Shown here one piece after another: positions 35,562 through 45,032 of a stretch of DNA of 64,000 nt. The notes below the pieces were generated by a model that was given only the letters and a program-made list of their open reading frames with translations, had not been told where the DNA came from and did no database searches. Every line of letters begins with the position of its first letter. Position 1 is the first letter of the stretch. This stretch comes from CAZAMB01 sp964486335 (GTDB lineage: Bacteria; Planctomycetota; Phycisphaerae; UBA1845): contig CAZAMB010000002.1 of NCBI GenBank assembly GCA_964486335.1, positions 237,132 to 301,131 of the forward strand, in the 5' to 3' direction. The translations under genes were made by a program, and so were the position numbers.

Positions 35562-36947
35562 ATGGTACGGCGAGACTCAAACCTGTCGGGCTGGATTCGC
35601 CGGAAGAAAATGCTCTGTGGTTTTCGGCGGATCGCATGCGTCGTCGCGACGACGATGGCGGCTGGGTGCGCGGTTCACAAACAGGTGCAGTATTTCGCGG
35701 CGACGGACCCGGAAACGGGGTTGACGAACTACTACAGACTTACGGTTAGTGGTTCCGGGGGTTGGGGCACGGATTACCATATCCAAACGGGTTATTTCAG
35801 CTCCGCCGCGGTGGACATGCTCCGGGGATCCATGCCGGATGTGCCGGAACTCGATTTGCCGATCGAGCAATTGGAGGTCTTCGATCGCCTGACCGGGCAT
35901 TTTTATGCCGCGCTCATTCAGGAAGCCAAACGAGTCCATGGAGTGAGCGACTGCGAGGCCCTGGTCATCGCGACGCAAAGCAACCGCAACAATGCCGAGC
36001 GTCGGCTGGGCAAGTTGGACGCGAAAGCGAAACACGTCGAGCGCGAGTTGACCCGTGCGACGGCCAAGGTAACGAGGGCGACGGCAAACGAAACTCGAGC
36101 GCAAGAGGCGCTCGACGCGGTTGCCGGCGAACTTGACCAGTTGGAAACGGCGCGATCAGCGGCGGAAGAAGCAGTCGAAGCCGCAGAGACGGCATTGGGG
36201 GAGGCGGCGACGGATGGACGCAGTGCCGCCGAAGCGGAGTTGACCGCCAAACAAAAAGAGCTTGGGAAAATTGTGACCCTGGTCGGCAAGAAACGGGCTG
36301 CATTGGAATCGGCTGAGCGCACTGCCCGCGAAGCCGAATCGGCGGGCGATGCGGCGCGGCGCGCCGAGGAACGGGTTCGATCGAAGCACGAATCGATGAT
36401 GGTGGATGTGGCCAGGAACACAGCGGCGCGCGATGCGGCCAACGAGATGTTGTCGCTGCTGAAGAGTCGATGCGAACTTGTTCCAATGAGCGGGCTGGCG
36501 GAGGGTTCGGAGGTTCAGCCCTTCCAGGATCCGAAAATCATCGAGCTGGCTCGATTGGTCTGGTATGGAAGCTTGTCGTCGTCGGACCTCGCGTCGATCG
36601 GCATGACCGGCAACACAAGCCCGTACCAGTTTCGCAAGCTGGTTTTCTGGGCCGCGGCGACGAACATCGACCTCAATGAATTCGCCACGGAAATCGACGC
36701 GGTGCTCGACAACTCGCTTGCGATCGCCAGCAACGCCAAGGCCCAAGCCAAACGGCGCAGCGCTGAAAAGACGTCCCGCCGAGAGTCCGTCGGATCGATA
36801 CTGGAAAACCTCGGCTTGCCGGGCGACAAAACCGACGCCCTGAAGGGTCTGTTGGATCTGGTGAGCCCGCCACCGTCGGACTCAGCCGCCACTTCGCCGG
36901 AAGGCGTTGACAATTCGATTCAACCACTGTCAGGAGCAACTCCGTGA
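35562..36947 (+). CDS. Large lipoprotein with Ala/Glu/Arg coiled coil
   Basis: 461 residues. The ATG at 35562 has AAGGAG about 10 bases upstream; an ATG at 35610 is an alternative. A basic n-region and hydrophobic stretch end in T-T-M-A-A-G-C, a lipobox. A Y-F-A-A-T-D-P-E-T-G-L-T-N-Y-Y-R domain (about 45-130) is followed by a long heptad-rich coiled coil (about 145-310) with E-L-x-R-A-T-A-K-V repeats, then a helical C-terminal part. It is probably periplasmic and anchored, with a structural or scaffold role. No recognised family. First gene of an operon with 36944. Confidence 0.75.
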   Translation: MVRRDSNLSGWIRRKKMLCGFRRIACVVATTMAAGCAVHKQVQYFAATDPETGLTNYYRLTVSGSGGWGTDYHIQTGYFSSAAVDMLRGSMPDVPELDLPIEQLEVFDRLTGHFYAALIQEAKRVHGVSDCEALVIATQSNRNNAERRLGKLDAKAKHVERELTRATAKVTRATANETRAQEALDAVAGELDQLETARSAAEEAVEAAETALGEAATDGRSAAEAELTAKQKELGKIVTLVGKKRAALESAERTAREAESAGDAARRAEERVRSKHESMMVDVARNTAARDAANEMLSLLKSRCELVPMSGLAEGSEVQPFQDPKIIELARLVWYGSLSSSDLASIGMTGNTSPYQFRKLVFWAAATNIDLNEFATEIDAVLDNSLAIASNAKAQAKRRSAEKTSRRESVGSILENLGLPGDKTDALKGLLDLVSPPPSDSAATSPEGVDNSIQPLSGATP

Positions 36948-37882
36948 AGTCGAAATGCGTTAGAACAGGATTGTTGTTGAATGGAGCCGTCATCGTTTTG
37001 CTCGGCACGGGTTGTCAAAACACGCTCAGGGTGCGCGTGGAGAAAGTTCGCGGAGTTTGGTCTGTCAACCGTGAAAGCCGGGTCGGACGGGCGCTGGAGG
37101 AAGCCGTTGAAAACCTGACTCGTGTGAAGGAGAGGTGTTTCGCCCTGGACCGTTCGTTGAGTGAATACGTCGAATCCGTGCCCGCTGAAAAACGGGAAGT
37201 GGAACGTAGTCTCACGTCCGGCTATCGGACGGTTCTCGCGGAAACCATCGGAGGGGCGCAGGCGCTCATCGTGGAATGCGAGGCGGCGTTTCGACCACCG
37301 TCATCCGACGGCACGATAGTCATTCCCAGAGCGACCTTGCGGAAAGTTCGGGATTATCTTCACGAAACCGCGTCAAACATGGAAAGCTGGAAGACAACGC
37401 TTTCGAAATTCCAGCAGTTTCAGCGGTTTGTCGCGGATATCGATCGCGGATTGGTCTCAGCGACTCCGACTGACACCTTGGAAGCGAGCAGCGGGGCGAA
37501 AGTTTGGACGCAGCTTTCGGGCTTACTCGCCGCCGCCGAGGAAGGCGCGAAGAGAACCAAGATCGGTTTCGGTGGGTTCATGACCACCGACGTGTTCGTG
37601 ATCAACCCCAGTGACCCGAAGTATGCCGAAATCCTCAAATCGGCGAGTCCGATCGGGAACGCTCTTGCGTGGCCGTTCTACCAGAATACGAGCCAGGAAA
37701 CGCTGACCGACGCGCGCGTTGCCGTCAGCGGGGACTCGGCCATCATGCTTGTGATGGAGAGTCCCGGTCAAGTGCGAGTCCATCAAGTCAGCATGGATCC
37801 GACGCAGATCACACGGAACATCGGATTGCTGGTGAGCAAAGCGACGGCGGCGGCGGCGAAGTACGCGGGAATCGGGTTTTAG
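36944..37882 (+). CDS. Lipoprotein, function unknown
   Basis: 312 residues from a GTG at 36944 that overlaps the previous stop by 4 bases (GTGA), implying translational coupling. The N-terminus is basic then hydrophobic, ending in L-L-G-T-G-C (lipobox). The rest is mostly helical with a short G-F-G-G-F-M-T-T-D-V-F-V-I-N-P-S-D-P stretch that may be a beta-rich knob. No family recognised. It likely works with the coiled-coil lipoprotein upstream. Confidence 0.75.
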   Translation: MKSKCVRTGLLLNGAVIVLLGTGCQNTLRVRVEKVRGVWSVNRESRVGRALEEAVENLTRVKERCFALDRSLSEYVESVPAEKREVERSLTSGYRTVLAETIGGAQALIVECEAAFRPPSSDGTIVIPRATLRKVRDYLHETASNMESWKTTLSKFQQFQRFVADIDRGLVSATPTDTLEASSGAKVWTQLSGLLAAAEEGAKRTKIGFGGFMTTDVFVINPSDPKYAEILKSASPIGNALAWPFYQNTSQETLTDARVAVSGDSAIMLVMESPGQVRVHQVSMDPTQITRNIGLLVSKATAAAAKYAGIGF

Positions 37883-37904
37883 TGGATTCGGCGGAGGTTC
37901 CGGC

Positions 37905-38201
37905 ATGGTATTTCAGCATCCTCTTGGTGAGACTGTCTGGGTAAATCCACAGGAACCGATTTTTGTGGACCGCCGGCCTGGCAACAGCGCGGCGATGGTC
38001 ACGGCTTTTGTCTGGCGACCTTGCCCGCACGCGGCCCAACATCAGACATCGGGCGGTGCAGAACCCGCAATGCTGAGCGCGCGGCTGGTCACACCCGACC
38101 GAAAGGCCTTCACGAGTGCGGGGATTTGTCGCGATTCGGGCGGGGGAAGAGAAGCCCTCTACCAATGGCCCGCCAATGGCGCCGCGATTCAGATGACGTA
38201 A
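37905..38201 (+). CDS. Small hypothetical protein
   Basis: 98 residues from the ATG at 37905 with a strong GGAGG site 7 bases upstream and 22 bases after the lipoprotein stop, which suggests a third gene of the same operon. The sequence is Gly/Ala/Pro-rich with W-V-N-P-Q-E-P-I-F-V-D near the N-terminus. No signal peptide, membrane segment or known motif. It may be a real but poorly conserved gene. Confidence 0.45.
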   Translation: MVFQHPLGETVWVNPQEPIFVDRRPGNSAAMVTAFVWRPCPHAAQHQTSGGAEPAMLSARLVTPDRKAFTSAGICRDSGGGREALYQWPANGAAIQMT

Positions 38202-38263
38202 GGGCTTGGTCGGCCGGGCTCGGCATTTGCGACTCGTTGAACAACCCCGACACTAGTTGATCT

Positions 38264-38599
38264 TTATTCACTCAACTGCACCGTCGCCAGCGCGGTGGCG
38301 ACGCTTTCGGCGAAGTCGAACACCTTGTCCAGTCCGGTGACGAGGAACAGCCCCCAGACATTGGTGTCGATGCCGCAAAGAACGAGGCGGCGGCGATTGT
38401 TGATCAGTCGCTTGCGGAGCTTGAGCAGCTTGGCGATGTTGGACGAGTTGACGTAGGAAACTCCCGCGAGGTTGAGCACGACATCGACGTCATTGCGGCT
38501 GGCGAGCTGGTCGGTCAGCGTCGACAGATCATCGGTGAAGCCCGGGTCGTCCTGCAACTCGGCGACGATGATGTTTTCCGACCAGTTCTCGATGGACAC
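38264..38599 (-). CDS. STAS-domain protein (anti-sigma factor antagonist-like)
   Basis: 111 residues from a GTG at 38599 with GGAG 8 bases upstream (the frame is open further to 38722). The STAS fold is clear: V-D-V-V-L-N-L-A-G-V-S-Y-V-N-S-S-N-I-A-K (about 38-57) with Ser52/Ser53 where SpoIIAA-type proteins are phosphorylated, then R-L-V-L-C-G-I and V-F-D-F-A-E-S. Such proteins free a sigma factor by binding a serine-kinase anti-sigma factor. The kinase is not in the window; the SpoIIE-type phosphatase at 45510 could act in the same switch, though 7 kb away. Confidence 0.88.
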   Translation of the reverse strand: MSIENWSENIIVAELQDDPGFTDDLSTLTDQLASRNDVDVVLNLAGVSYVNSSNIAKLLKLRKRLINNRRRLVLCGIDTNVWGLFLVTGLDKVFDFAESVATALATVQLSE

Positions 38600-38842
38600 C
38601 AACGAAACTCCTCTGATTTCGGACCCCGCGATTCTTTCGGGCGAACGCTTATCCTGAGGCCACTGATCAAGAGCAGGGCACGCCTGACGGAAGATTCGTC
38701 GCATCGACGACGCCTTCTTCACGCGAAGACCACCCTATTCGCGCGAAATCGTCGTGTCAATGCGACAGGCGGCCAGTGTGCAAATGAGTCGAAAGCGAAT
38801 TCCAGGCAGACAGTTTCGCGAAAGTGCGAGCCACCCAGCCAC

Positions 38843-39802
38843 TCAGCGCGAACGAACCAGCACGTCGCGCTTGATCGCCAGCCGGCGAATGGTCGGCTCG
38901 GCGTCCTTTAACCAGCGCTGGGCGTCGGTGTAGTAGCCGGCCGTCGGCGCCAGGCCTTCGTGCTGGCGACACCAGAACTCGTTGAACACGCGCATGTACA
39001 ACTCGCGGACGTACTTGCTGATCATGCTGGCCAGCGCCACGGCGAAGTGTTTCTGCTCGCCGCTGACGACAAACTCCACGAAGCAATATCGGCTTCCCTG
39101 AGACAGTCGATAGGCGCTTCGATCATCGGATTCCTCGACAATCTGGAGATCAAACGCGGGAAAGGCCAAGATCAGAGAATCGCGATAGTGCATCCGCCCG
39201 CCGAGCCTGTCGACGCAAACGCGGACCCGATCGTCGTTTCCGCCGGCGAAGACGCGATCGACCAGGCGCAGCACAATGCCGAGCAACGCAGCGGATTTAT
39301 TGCGCGTCCGCTGCACAAGCCCGTTGTAGTTCCCCTCGCACAGCGGTTCGGAGTACAAACCGAGCAATTCCACGGATTTCTCGACCATGGCGCGGCGCAG
39401 GGCGTTAGCCCGCGTGGGAACGTCGGCCGCGTCGTCGGCAGGTATGGTCAGATCGGCCGTCGCATACCAGGGATAGGCTTCGAGTGCATCCGTCGCACCG
39501 GGCGAAAGCACGTCGAGCAGTTCGCGCCAGGTCTTCGGCATCGCGCCTCCGGCGGCCAGCATGACCAGCACAGAACGCTCCAGCAACGACAAATCTTCGC
39601 GCGAGCGATGGAGTTTCTTACTGTCCGCGATCGGCAGTCGTCGCGTGTTTTTTTCCACGTCGCGCGAGCACGAGTCGGAAAGCAATTCCCACAGGCAACC
39701 GTTGAGTTGACGATCGGGCACGCGAAACGCCGCGGCCGAAACAACCAGCGGCCCCAAAAGTGGACCGAACCCTGCTTCGTCGATGCCCGCGATGATGGCC
39801 AC
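38843..39802 (-). CDS. RNase HII-like protein with GFG in place of GRG
   Basis: 319 residues from a GTG at 39802 (GGAGGG about 9 bases upstream). The N-terminus A-G-I-D-E-A-G-F-G-P-L-L-G-P-L-V-V matches RNase HII (usual G-I-D-E-A-G-R-G-P-L-A-G-P-V-V). The acidic D8 and E9 and a central V-C-V-D-R-L-G-G are kept. The Arg of the G-R-G motif that reads the RNA-DNA junction is Phe here, and the protein is about 100 residues longer than typical (about 200). It may have lost junction cleavage or act on another substrate. The frame runs open to 40276 but only this part has coding character. Confidence 0.75.
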   Translation of the reverse strand: MAIIAGIDEAGFGPLLGPLVVSAAAFRVPDRQLNGCLWELLSDSCSRDVEKNTRRLPIADSKKLHRSREDLSLLERSVLVMLAAGGAMPKTWRELLDVLSPGATDALEAYPWYATADLTIPADDAADVPTRANALRRAMVEKSVELLGLYSEPLCEGNYNGLVQRTRNKSAALLGIVLRLVDRVFAGGNDDRVRVCVDRLGGRMHYRDSLILAFPAFDLQIVEESDDRSAYRLSQGSRYCFVEFVVSGEQKHFAVALASMISKYVRELYMRVFNEFWCRQHEGLAPTAGYYTDAQRWLKDAEPTIRRLAIKRDVLVRSR

Positions 39803-40118
39803 GATATTCCCTCCGTTGTTGCGCCGTTTGTGATTCTGAGTCAGAAACGCTGATCGGTAAAGAGAGCACGGCTGGCGAGACACTCCAAAGAGCGCGGATG
39901 TCGGTCGACAATCGAAAATGAAGTGTGCCCCCGCACCGCCGAACTGAGAGCGCCTGCCGGATTCGTGCGATCGCGGCCGCCTTTTGCGCCTACGAACCGA
40001 TCTACAAGCACACTCAGCAATCACACTCCCAAGGCACGACTGGACTGAACAGCATCGTCCTTTACGATGGACGAGTTGCTTTGACATCTCAAAACAAAAT
40101 CTTTTGCGGAGAGTCCTG
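39803..40118. other. Divergent intergenic region
   Basis: About 315 bases between the RNase HII-like gene (leftward) and the NTF2-like lipoprotein (rightward). A ttgaca-like element lies near 40081-40086 but has no -10 at proper spacing. Nothing else stands out. Confidence 0.45.
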
Positions 40119-40601
40119 ATGTCCTGCTCAAGAATGTCTGCCATCGTGCTCTTGGCCGCGCTGATGTCGGCGGGGTGTGCTTCAAATCGGGTCCGCTCCA
40201 TCAGCGGGCGCGAACTGGTCGAACTGGACGAACGATGGGCCACGGCAGCCGCCTCGAACGACCTCGACGCAATCATGGATTTCTGGGATGAGAATGCGGT
40301 GTTGTATGCGCCTGACCTTCCGCCGCTCTACGGTAAACTCGCCATTCGGGAGTTTCTGGAGCGCCGCCGAATGCGGCCAGACCATCGAATCCGCTGGGTG
40401 CCAACCTGCGCCGGAGCCGACGAGGTCGGATCGATGGCCTATACGCTCGGAGAGTTAACAGTTACGCAGCCCGACGATACCGGTACGGCAACGACGTTGA
40501 CCGGGCGTTATGTGTCCATCTGGCGGAGGGACGGCGATCGCTGGCGATGCGCGGTCAAGTGTTGGACGCCGTCGCCGCGCGATGACGCGAACAAACCGTA
40601 A
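40119..40601 (+). CDS. NTF2-like (DUF4440/SnoaL-type) lipoprotein
   Basis: 160 residues from the ATG at 40119 with GGAG 9 bases upstream. Signal region ends in L-M-S-A-G-C (lipobox). The mature part is an NTF2-like fold: E-L-D-E-R-W-A-T-A-A-A-S-N-D-L-D-A-I-M-D-F-W-D-E-style helix, A-V-L-Y-A-P-D strand and G-R-Y-V-S-I-W-R-R-D-G-D-R-W-style end strands, as in DUF4440 proteins. These bind small ligands or act as ketosteroid-isomerase-like folds; the role is unknown. Single gene. Confidence 0.8.
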   Translation: MSCSRMSAIVLLAALMSAGCASNRVRSISGRELVELDERWATAAASNDLDAIMDFWDENAVLYAPDLPPLYGKLAIREFLERRRMRPDHRIRWVPTCAGADEVGSMAYTLGELTVTQPDDTGTATTLTGRYVSIWRRDGDRWRCAVKCWTPSPRDDANKP

Positions 40602-40665
40602 GGAACAGCCGGCGTCGGGGTTCGAGAATCCCGGTCTTTTGGTGGTCTGAGCCGAGGAACCTGTG

Positions 40666-40914
40666 TTACGCGCCTGCACTGGATCGCCATCCGGAATCGT
40701 AGGCGTCGGAAAAATGCAGTTGGATTCGTTCGGCGCGGTTGGGATGCCCGTCGACGAGCAGAGTCGCCGCATCGCGAAGCTTTTTCCACCGGCTGTCGCA
40801 ACCGATGTCCTTCGCGCCGGCCGCTCGGTCGATTCGATCGAATGCGGCGGCCAAATCGATCAGCCGGCTACGCATTTCCAGGAACTCTCGCGCCAGCATT
40901 TCCGTTGCATTCAT
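40666..40914 (-). CDS. Small helical protein coupled to the RND exporter
   Basis: 82 residues. The ATG at 40914 lies 2 bases after the exporter stop (TGA-cg-ATG), with AAGGAG 8 bases upstream inside the exporter's last codons, so the two are translationally coupled. The sequence is charged and helical with a S-R-W-K-K-L-R-D-A motif. No membrane segment or known domain. It may be a cytoplasmic accessory factor of the exporter. I do not recognise it. Confidence 0.65.
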   Translation of the reverse strand: MNATEMLAREFLEMRSRLIDLAAAFDRIDRAAGAKDIGCDSRWKKLRDAATLLVDGHPNRAERIQLHFSDAYDSGWRSSAGA

Positions 40915-40916
40915 CG

Positions 40917-43670
40917 TCAAGGCTCCTTGCGTGCGACCTCGCGTCCACCGAGAACCGCCGGCAGCACGAGCATCGTCGCCGCAAAACAATTCAACAAGCT
41001 GAGTACCAGTAGTCCGCCGAGCCGGGCATTGGCGGGAACCTGGGAAAGCATCAGCACGCCGAATCCCAGCGTCACTGCCAACGTGTTGCCAAGGATCGCC
41101 GGTCCGGTCAATGTCATCGATTTCACAAGGGCGTCGCGCCGAGAAGCATTCTCGGCACGAACATGTCGATGGCTCTGTAGAAAGTGAATCGCATAGTCCA
41201 CGCCAATTCCCAGCGTCATGGACGAGAACATCGAAGTGGCCACGCCCAGCGGCATTCCCAACAGGCCCATGACAGCGAAGTTCATCAGCACCGCGAGCGA
41301 ACTGGGCACGACGCAGAGGATGCCGAACAGCAGCGAACGCCCCAGAATGGTTGTCACCGCGAGATCACCCAGCGTCGCGGCCACCACTGAAACAACCTGT
41401 GTTCCGACGATTGCTCCGATGAGCGTCTGACTGACCGCCACATCCCCCGCGAAGGACAGGGTAATCCCGTGCGGGGCGAGCCGCTCGGCTTCGAATCCTC
41501 GGATGTTTTGCATGAGCCGCGCGGTCCCGACGAAGTTGGCATTCTTCATAAGCACGGTCACGACGGACCGGGCGAAGTCGGCGTCCACAAGCTGGCGAAC
41601 CCGCGGTTCCCCGCGAATGCGCCCGTACTCGCGCCATATCCATTCAATCTGATCCGGCGTATCGGGCACGCGCCGCTCGGCCTCCTTGCGTCCGCGGCGC
41701 AGGAAGTTGACCGTCTTGACGTAATCGGCCGTACCGACCACCCCGCCGACAGCCTCTTTGGTCTGCGTCTTGATGAAGGACTCAAGCTCCCCAATGAGTC
41801 GTACGGTTTCCGGCTGCATGAGTCGCGCGGGCGTCAATTGGTAGCCGACGCGATCCGTGTCGCTGAGCCGCAATCCGATCTTGGCGACTCCCTGGTTTAA
41901 TACACCCTGAACCCAAAGTCGTCCGTCTTCAATCTTGGCCTGCGTGACCCACGTGGACCAAGTGTCGAGGATCACCTGCCGGCGCCGTTCGTCCTCGCTC
42001 GCGGGGGGTGGAGCGTCCAATCGTCGGAATTGAAGTCTCCAGCCGATCAAATCGTCCGGACTCTTGACCCCCGTCGTCGGAAGCTTCGCCCAAAGCAGGT
42101 CCATATCGCCGCCGGTGATTTCACCGGCGATTCGCTGCCGACCTGTATCGACGCACACCAGCAGCGTGTGGGCGCCCATGAACTGTTCATCGAACGACTC
42201 CGTCGCGCGACGAAACGCGCTCTCCGGGGCGAACCCGTCGATCCAGCTGTCCTGCACGACCATGCGACGAATGCCGAAGGGCGCCAGCCCCACGACGGCC
42301 GCCGCCCCGATCAGCACCAGTCCTCGACATCGAAGCACGAGCAGACCCAATGAACCAAACCACGCCTTCGATCGCGGGGTCGCCGATGCCGTCGAACCGT
42401 CGCGCGAAACGATGTGCTTGGGATCGACGAGCGAAAGCCATGCGGGAATCACCGTCAGCGACCACGCCATGCAAAAGACGATGCCGAGTGCGGTAAACAC
42501 GCCGAATGCCTGTACGGGAGCGATCGGCGAAAAAGCGAACGCCAGAAACCCGATCGCCGTCGTCACGCTGGTCATGACGATCGGAATCCCCTTCTCCTTC
42601 ATCGTGGCGAGAAGCACATCCCGAAAATCCTCCGTCGGCGATTCCCGAAGTCGATCGCGGTAGCGGGAAAAAAGGTGAATCTCGTCGGTGACGCCCGCGG
42701 CCGTCAGAATGATCGGCATGACCGCGATCGTGAGATAGATCGGTACGCCGAGCCAGCCCATGATCGCAAACACCACCACAAGACAAGCGCCCGCCTCCAC
42801 GAGCGGAAGCACGACCGCGACCCAGCTGCGAAACCAGACGGCAAACACCATCGCCATGAGCATCAGCGCCATAGGCACGAGTCCGATGGTCCGGGCGATC
42901 CACAGCCGCGCCTCATAAACGCTTCCGCGTGTTCCGTCGGGCGAGGCGTTGTCGTTGGACGAAGCATGCCGCCCAAGCAGTACGTTGGGTACGCCGAGGT
43001 CTTCGAGGATGTGCGTGCCGAGCATCGCTTCGGCCACGGGCGCGCCGATCACCGAGACGCGTTCCGGAATCTCGCCGCGCGATTCGATCACATCCCAGAT
43101 CTGGCGATAAAGCTCGATTCGGTCCTGATCCGCGCTCGCGCCGACCATGATCGCCGCAGCCCGTTCGTCGAACGAAACCATCGTCCCTGAATAAAGCCGA
43201 ATCGAGCGAACATCGGACCGCACGAGGTCGATTTCTTCCCGCGTGGTTGGAACCGGTTCAAGCAATCGACGGAATCGGAGCGTCCCTGGAAAAACCCGGT
43301 CGCCATACTCGGTGGCGAGGCTGAAGACGTTGTCCGCGCGAACTCCGTCGAGGGCCATGAATGCCGTAGTGAATTCGTCGACGACCTGCAACGTGTGCGC
43401 GTTAAAAATCCCCTCGGGATCGTCCGACTGAATGACGACCACGATCGGGTCGTCGATCCCGAACTCGCGGCGAATCTCCCGGTCATGCTCGATTTCGGGG
43501 GCATCATGCGGGACCAGGGCGTGGCCGTCCGTCCGCAGACGAAGTCGCATCACCCCGGGTGACACAACTGCACAAAAGAGCACCCCCAGCGTGATCACGC
43601 GGACAGGGTGCCCGATGCAATATCGATACAGGTGATTCAATCCCGCGCCGTTCCTTACCCGGTTTGACAT
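40917..43670 (-). CDS. RND superfamily (MMPL/SSD-type) exporter
   Basis: 917 residues with twelve membrane segments in two halves, each preceded by a large periplasmic loop. The N-terminal basic stretch is followed by a segment with V-I-T-L-G-V-L. The SSD block includes G-V-T-D-E-I-H-L-F-S-R-Y (about residue 330) and the second half G-V-D-Y-A-I-H-F-L. Such proteins move lipids, hopanoids or siderophore lipids with the proton gradient. The small downstream gene is coupled. A DUF1702 protein and an acyl carrier protein are encoded divergently to the right, so a lipid or polyketide-like cargo is a reasonable inference. Confidence 0.9.
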   Translation of the reverse strand: MSNRVRNGAGLNHLYRYCIGHPVRVITLGVLFCAVVSPGVMRLRLRTDGHALVPHDAPEIEHDREIRREFGIDDPIVVVIQSDDPEGIFNAHTLQVVDEFTTAFMALDGVRADNVFSLATEYGDRVFPGTLRFRRLLEPVPTTREEIDLVRSDVRSIRLYSGTMVSFDERAAAIMVGASADQDRIELYRQIWDVIESRGEIPERVSVIGAPVAEAMLGTHILEDLGVPNVLLGRHASSNDNASPDGTRGSVYEARLWIARTIGLVPMALMLMAMVFAVWFRSWVAVVLPLVEAGACLVVVFAIMGWLGVPIYLTIAVMPIILTAAGVTDEIHLFSRYRDRLRESPTEDFRDVLLATMKEKGIPIVMTSVTTAIGFLAFAFSPIAPVQAFGVFTALGIVFCMAWSLTVIPAWLSLVDPKHIVSRDGSTASATPRSKAWFGSLGLLVLRCRGLVLIGAAAVVGLAPFGIRRMVVQDSWIDGFAPESAFRRATESFDEQFMGAHTLLVCVDTGRQRIAGEITGGDMDLLWAKLPTTGVKSPDDLIGWRLQFRRLDAPPPASEDERRRQVILDTWSTWVTQAKIEDGRLWVQGVLNQGVAKIGLRLSDTDRVGYQLTPARLMQPETVRLIGELESFIKTQTKEAVGGVVGTADYVKTVNFLRRGRKEAERRVPDTPDQIEWIWREYGRIRGEPRVRQLVDADFARSVVTVLMKNANFVGTARLMQNIRGFEAERLAPHGITLSFAGDVAVSQTLIGAIVGTQVVSVVAATLGDLAVTTILGRSLLFGILCVVPSSLAVLMNFAVMGLLGMPLGVATSMFSSMTLGIGVDYAIHFLQSHRHVRAENASRRDALVKSMTLTGPAILGNTLAVTLGFGVLMLSQVPANARLGGLLVLSLLNCFAATMLVLPAVLGGREVARKEP

Positions 43671-43895
43671 TAGATCGGGTGCCCATCGGCACGGTTCGCG
43701 ATGCTATGCCCCGCTGTGACCCCACGCAACCCGGACCGCTAAAACTGGGACCCAGGTCCTTGTTACGCCGTTTTCGCGCCGGAAACGACAAAAAATAGGG
43801 TTCCATCGGCCAATCATTGATGCTATAATGAACCGAGATCGCATATCGTTCGGGGTCGAATTCGGGTCGTCGCGGTACCTGTCGTTCATGGTTGG

Positions 43896-44990
43896 ATGTC
43901 GTTGAACATGTGGTTGGCCGTTACGCTCATTCTGATTGTGGCATTCGGACTACTCACCGGATGGTGGCGGTACGGCTTCGCGCTGTTCGCTATTCGATCC
44001 AGCCAAATGACCGTGTCGCGGCTCAACCTTCAGGTCGCAAAAGACGCCGACGTTGTCCGTGTCAATTCGATTCTCGGCAGTTTCGCCGGCGGGTTCAACC
44101 GCATGATCGCCCGACCCTCTGTCAAGGCATGGGAAGTCTATTGTGCCGGGCTACCCGCGCTGCTTCGACCGTTCGCCCATGAAGGTGCGGCCATGGGCTA
44201 CACTGTTCGTCACCTGTTCCGTTATTCACCACAGGCCTTTGAAGCACGCATCGTCAAGCCCCGCCCCGAATTTCGATACTTGTACTATGTCGGATTGGGG
44301 TTCTGGTCGGGCATGCGCAATCACGATCCGCGGCGCGTGGAACGAGTGGCCGAGGGGCTTGATTCTCTCCATCGTTACCTCGTGTTTGACGGCTATGGAT
44401 TCAAACGCGCCTTCTTCGATTATCCCCGCGACGCCGGAGCGTTGAGCCGCCTCGACGCGCTCCAGGGCTACGCGCGCAACGCCGCCTATCAGGGCGTCGG
44501 ACGCGCGTTCTATTTCCTGTACATGGGGCGACCGGACGTCCTGGTTGAGAAAATGGCTTCTCTCGGACCCTATGCCGTCGACGCGGCGGCCGGTGTCGGA
44601 TTGGCCTCGGCCTTTGTGAATCCCGATCGGCTGGACCGGGCGCGGGAACTCGGCCGGCAACTTCCGGCCGAATGGCAACCGCATTTTCATTTGGGATTGT
44701 GCTTCGGTCTCAAGGCCCGCTCCATCAACGACGTGGATCAATTCGATCGCGATATCGCATCGCAGCCGGCGGCCGTTCAGGATGCCGTGCGATCGGCCGT
44801 TCGCGAGTGCGACCGCGTGGAGTTGCTGGTTCGAGCCGACGGAGCGGCGGACGGCTACCGGCGCTGGCGAGAGCGCGTCACCGAATGGATGACCGCCAAT
44901 GTCGAGTATCCCATCGCTCGCGTCACCGAGCGTCAGTCGGCGTCGCGGCAACGGGCCGACGACGCAAAAACTTCCGTCGGGGCGGAGTAG
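43896..44990 (+). CDS. DUF1702 family protein
   Basis: 364 residues. Short N-terminal membrane segment (about 4-28), then the DUF1702 core: H-E-G-A-A-M-G-Y-T (about 90), a L-V-F-D-G-Y-G-F-K-R-A-F-F block, A-Y-Q-G-V-G-R-A-F-Y-F and A-A-G-V-G-L-A-S-A-F-V. As I recall, DUF1702 genes occur in enediyne polyketide clusters, where the function is not settled. Here it is followed at 43 bases by an acyl carrier protein gene on the same strand, and the RND exporter is divergent (225-base gap), so a lipid or polyketide-like path is suggested. Confidence 0.8.
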   Translation: MSLNMWLAVTLILIVAFGLLTGWWRYGFALFAIRSSQMTVSRLNLQVAKDADVVRVNSILGSFAGGFNRMIARPSVKAWEVYCAGLPALLRPFAHEGAAMGYTVRHLFRYSPQAFEARIVKPRPEFRYLYYVGLGFWSGMRNHDPRRVERVAEGLDSLHRYLVFDGYGFKRAFFDYPRDAGALSRLDALQGYARNAAYQGVGRAFYFLYMGRPDVLVEKMASLGPYAVDAAAGVGLASAFVNPDRLDRARELGRQLPAEWQPHFHLGLCFGLKARSINDVDQFDRDIASQPAAVQDAVRSAVRECDRVELLVRADGAADGYRRWRERVTEWMTANVEYPIARVTERQSASRQRADDAKTSVGAE

Positions 44991-45032
44991 CAGCGAAGCG
45001 TTTCGACGGCGAAACGCGAGGGAGACAGGGGT

